Origin: Bathymodiolus japonicus methanotrophic gill symbiont | GTDB taxonomy: Bacteria; Pseudomonadota; Gammaproteobacteria; Methylococcales; Methylomonadaceae | NCBI RefSeq assembly: GCF_019721995.1 | Contig: NZ_BLYC01000009.1 | Location: forward strand, 1 to 64,000 | Direction of reading: 5' to 3' | DNA: 64,000 nt | In this document: piece by piece, positions 62,152 through 64,000 of the stretch | How the letters are laid out: every line of letters starts with the position of its first letter | Position numbering within the stretch: the stretch's first letter is position 1 | Position numbers and translations under genes: made by a program | The notes under the pieces: model-generated | Told to the model about the DNA's origin: nothing | Databases searched by the model: none | What the model saw: only the letters and a program-made list of their open reading frames with translations

Positions 62152-63682
62152 CTCGATGTTCAAGTTTTTCCATCCCATTGCCATCAAACTCTTACCTTCA
62201 CCCAGCAGAACAATACTTTAATGATGCTGTTGGCCCTAAGCGCCCTAAATCTCTGCCAGTCATATGTTTTCCTGATGGCATCAGTTGAAACACATCCTTT
62301 ATTAATTCACCTAACTCTTTCAGCTTATCACCAGGATCTGGAAACTCTAGCAATGACGTGATGAACTCAAGCAGTACATCCATTTGAGACTTGCGCTGTA
62401 AGCTTCCTACGGTATACGCAGGTAGTTTGCTTTCAATGCGGGCTATTTGCTCTGGGTGAAGGAGAAGGCAATGGTCAAACAAAAGACTCAGAATCAGGCC
62501 ACGGCTTGATCCCTCTTCATCTAATTGTTTGGCCTCACGCACCCATCCTTCATAAAGCTTCCAGTCCTCAAAGAAAACCTCAATCAGCCATCTCAACGTA
62601 TAGGCTTGAATAATATCTTGTGTGCGCCAAGTCAGGTCTATCGCCACTAAATAGCGATAGTCGTTTTCACCGTCATATTTTAAGGCAATGACAAAGAGTT
62701 TTTTACTGTGTGAACTCACCTTCAATCGTGCACTGCTGACAGTCACTTTAATCTCTTTGCCGCCACGTACACGTATTATCTGATCAATGCCTTTGTTAAT
62801 CGAATTAAAGTAGCTCTCGACTGACCTTATTCTACCTCTATATTCAATATTTTGGTTTTTACGTAATTGGCTAATCACCTGCGAGCCTCCAGATTCTTTA
62901 GCGGCTTCGTCCATAAAGGCTTTTTCACCATACAGCGCATCAGCCAGTACGCCTTTAATTTTAATCAGGCTATGCGCAACTTTAAACTCTTTTAATAAGC
63001 CTAATGCAATCTCTGTTTTGGTCGGGTAGGCACTGTCACGTTCAGGCTTAATAGGCCGATCTTTTTTTGCTATACCGCTCTTTTTCAACCGTTTATCTTC
63101 TTTATCCCACTGCTTTAAGGCTGGATCCGGCATATAAAAGAAAAAACCGACAGGCACTGTAATGGATGAGGTAACTAGCAGCAATAATACTATCGTTTGT
63201 CCATTAACATACCCGCGGGAGCCTTTGTGTTTCTGCTTGTAAACCTTATAAATACGTTTTGTAGACTTAGATCGTGCTCGGTCTGATTCATCAAAGGCCA
63301 ACACACCTTCAGTAATGCCATAACGTTTTAAAATTAAGACCACACTCACCCGTAGCAACCAGTCCCAGGGTATACTTGCTTTACGAAACACCCAGGATAA
63401 TGCGGCTACTTTGCAATCTCCAAGGCATGCTCGCTCAAACTTAGCCCAGCAAACAGAGTTCATTAGCAGTATGCCCCTTAAACAAGTGCCCAACCAAGCG
63501 GCTTGAATCCGTGTCAAAGCGGCTCTGGGTTTTAGCTGATTGAGCGCATCATTTAAATCGTCAATATAGCTTTGGATAAAGGTGGCTGGGGCATTCATTA
63601 ACATGGGCTTACACCGATAAAATTACAACAACTTCAGAATACCTGATTTTACCTTCTCAATATCAAAAACTTGAACATCGAG
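62152..63682 (-). mobile_element. ISb copy 5, intact
   Basis: Length is 1,531 bp with CTCGATGTTCAAG and CTTGAACATCGAG ends. The flanking pentamers TATAA and TTTAA differ at one base, so the duplication is mutated or the right flank was altered. It interrupts amrS. Confidence 0.93.
62198..63604 (-). CDS. ISb transposase, intact (IS4 superfamily)
   Basis: This 468-residue protein starts MLMNAPATFIQSYIDDLNDA. Likely catalytic residues are the Asp in GVLAFDESDRA near 128, the Asp in GVLADALYGEKAF near 224 and the Glu in YTLRWLIEVFFEDWK near 350 (exact Y-x2-R-x3-E-x6-K). It is the only ISb copy in the window with an uninterrupted gene, so it is the likely source of activity for the other copies and MITE-2. 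Confidence 0.92.
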   Translation of the reverse strand: MLMNAPATFIQSYIDDLNDALNQLKPRAALTRIQAAWLGTCLRGILLMNSVCWAKFERACLGDCKVAALSWVFRKASIPWDWLLRVSVVLILKRYGITEGVLAFDESDRARSKSTKRIYKVYKQKHKGSRGYVNGQTIVLLLLVTSSITVPVGFFFYMPDPALKQWDKEDKRLKKSGIAKKDRPIKPERDSAYPTKTEIALGLLKEFKVAHSLIKIKGVLADALYGEKAFMDEAAKESGGSQVISQLRKNQNIEYRGRIRSVESYFNSINKGIDQIIRVRGGKEIKVTVSSARLKVSSHSKKLFVIALKYDGENDYRYLVAIDLTWRTQDIIQAYTLRWLIEVFFEDWKLYEGWVREAKQLDEEGSSRGLILSLLFDHCLLLHPEQIARIESKLPAYTVGSLQRKSQMDVLLEFITSLLEFPDPGDKLKELGELIKDVFQLMPSGKHMTGRDLGRLGPTASLKYCSAG

Positions 63683-64000
63683 TTTAAGTCTATATTTGCC
63701 GCATCCATCACTTGATAAAACTCGGCTCTGGGTTCTGGACATACATAGCCTGCTGAAACAGCAACGGATTTGATGTCTAATTCGCGACAGGCTATTGCCG
63801 TATCAATAGCGTATTCGTGGAAGATAACCGGATCATTATAGGTATAGGCAACACTTAAACAACCGAGTTCGGCCGCTTTCTGGGCAATTTTTTCAGCCCC
63901 GGCAATGCTCATTATCGAGTCCATTTCGCGTGACTTACTAATATCCCAGTTTTGGCAGAATTTACAGGCCAGATTACAACCTGCCGTACCAAATGAAAGT
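63683..64000 (-). pseudogene. amrS: AmmeMemoRadiSam radical SAM enzyme (AmrS), cut by ISb
   Basis: The minus strand enters the window at SFGTAGCNLACKFCQNWDIS, the radical SAM CxxxCxxC motif, and continues AYTYNDPVIFHEYAID and VSAGYVCPEPRAEF to ANIDLN, where ISb begins. This is the AmmeMemoRadiSam-system radical SAM protein, related to pyruvate formate-lyase activating enzymes. The remaining C-terminal part is not found on the other side of ISb, so the gene is truncated. The 5' end lies beyond the window. Confidence 0.85.

Overview
The window looks like a gammaproteobacterial chromosome, AT-leaning and very heavily colonised by insertion sequences. The core gene set supports this: an atpIBEFHAGDC cluster beside parB-parA-rsmG-mnmG, trpE-G-D-C, metH, rsxABC, a DeaD-type helicase and glnE. 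A methanotroph-like (Methylococcales) lineage or an IS-bloated symbiont relative is my guess from gene style only; no diagnostic marker such as pmoA is present.

Layout. 1-6300: an IS with a degenerate, truncated Hcp-like gene, two small genes, then a second IS carrying three small repeats. 6375-13324: a vapBC-like toxin-antitoxin pair, fumC, a histidine phosphatase and trpEGDC. 13325-16190: an IS4 remnant, a shredded IS3 element and a broken hicA with its operator. 16253-27458 (minus strand): ATP synthase operon, parB, parA, rsmG, mnmG. 27558-30520: a small ArfA-like gene with an internal hairpin, then nested ISs. 30788-35023: a tiny lipoprotein, an HTTM-DCC membrane fusion protein and three small membrane proteins. 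35327-42573: metH, a frameshifted pRiA4b-like gene, rsxABC and a frameshifted SHOCT gene. 42596-57122: a mosaic of nested ISs, MITEs and small repeats enclosing a truncated CxxCH membrane protein, SirB2 and a nucleosidase-like gene. 57423-62125: deaD and glnE. 62152-64000: an intact IS that has cut off amrS.

Mobile elements. Three IS4-superfamily elements dominate; all have an exact Y-x2-R-x3-E-x6-K motif. I call them ISa (1,534 bp, ends CATCAGTGTTCCC, 8-bp target duplication), ISb (about 1,531 bp, ends CTCGATGTTCAAG, usually 5-bp duplication) and ISf (ends CTGAAGTTTCYTAG). IS3, IS66 and IS630 elements are also present. Three MITE types occur; MITE-1 shares its ends with ISf and MITE-2 with ISb.

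Most unusual feature. A family of small structured repeats (called A, B, C and D here) is present in 15 copies. Eight of nine A copies are 260 or 261 bp and all four B copies are exactly 280 bp. They share the termini CAGGCGCGCC and AGCG, show no target duplication where the empty site can be reconstructed, and sit almost only inside other ISs. They contain hairpins that are conserved or compensated between variants. I do not recognise the family.

Other highlights are the Hcp-like protein lacking most hybrid-cluster cysteines, the ArfA-like gene with a 12-bp stem just before its stop codon, and several one-base frameshifts, most in A-runs, that could be decay or sequencing error.
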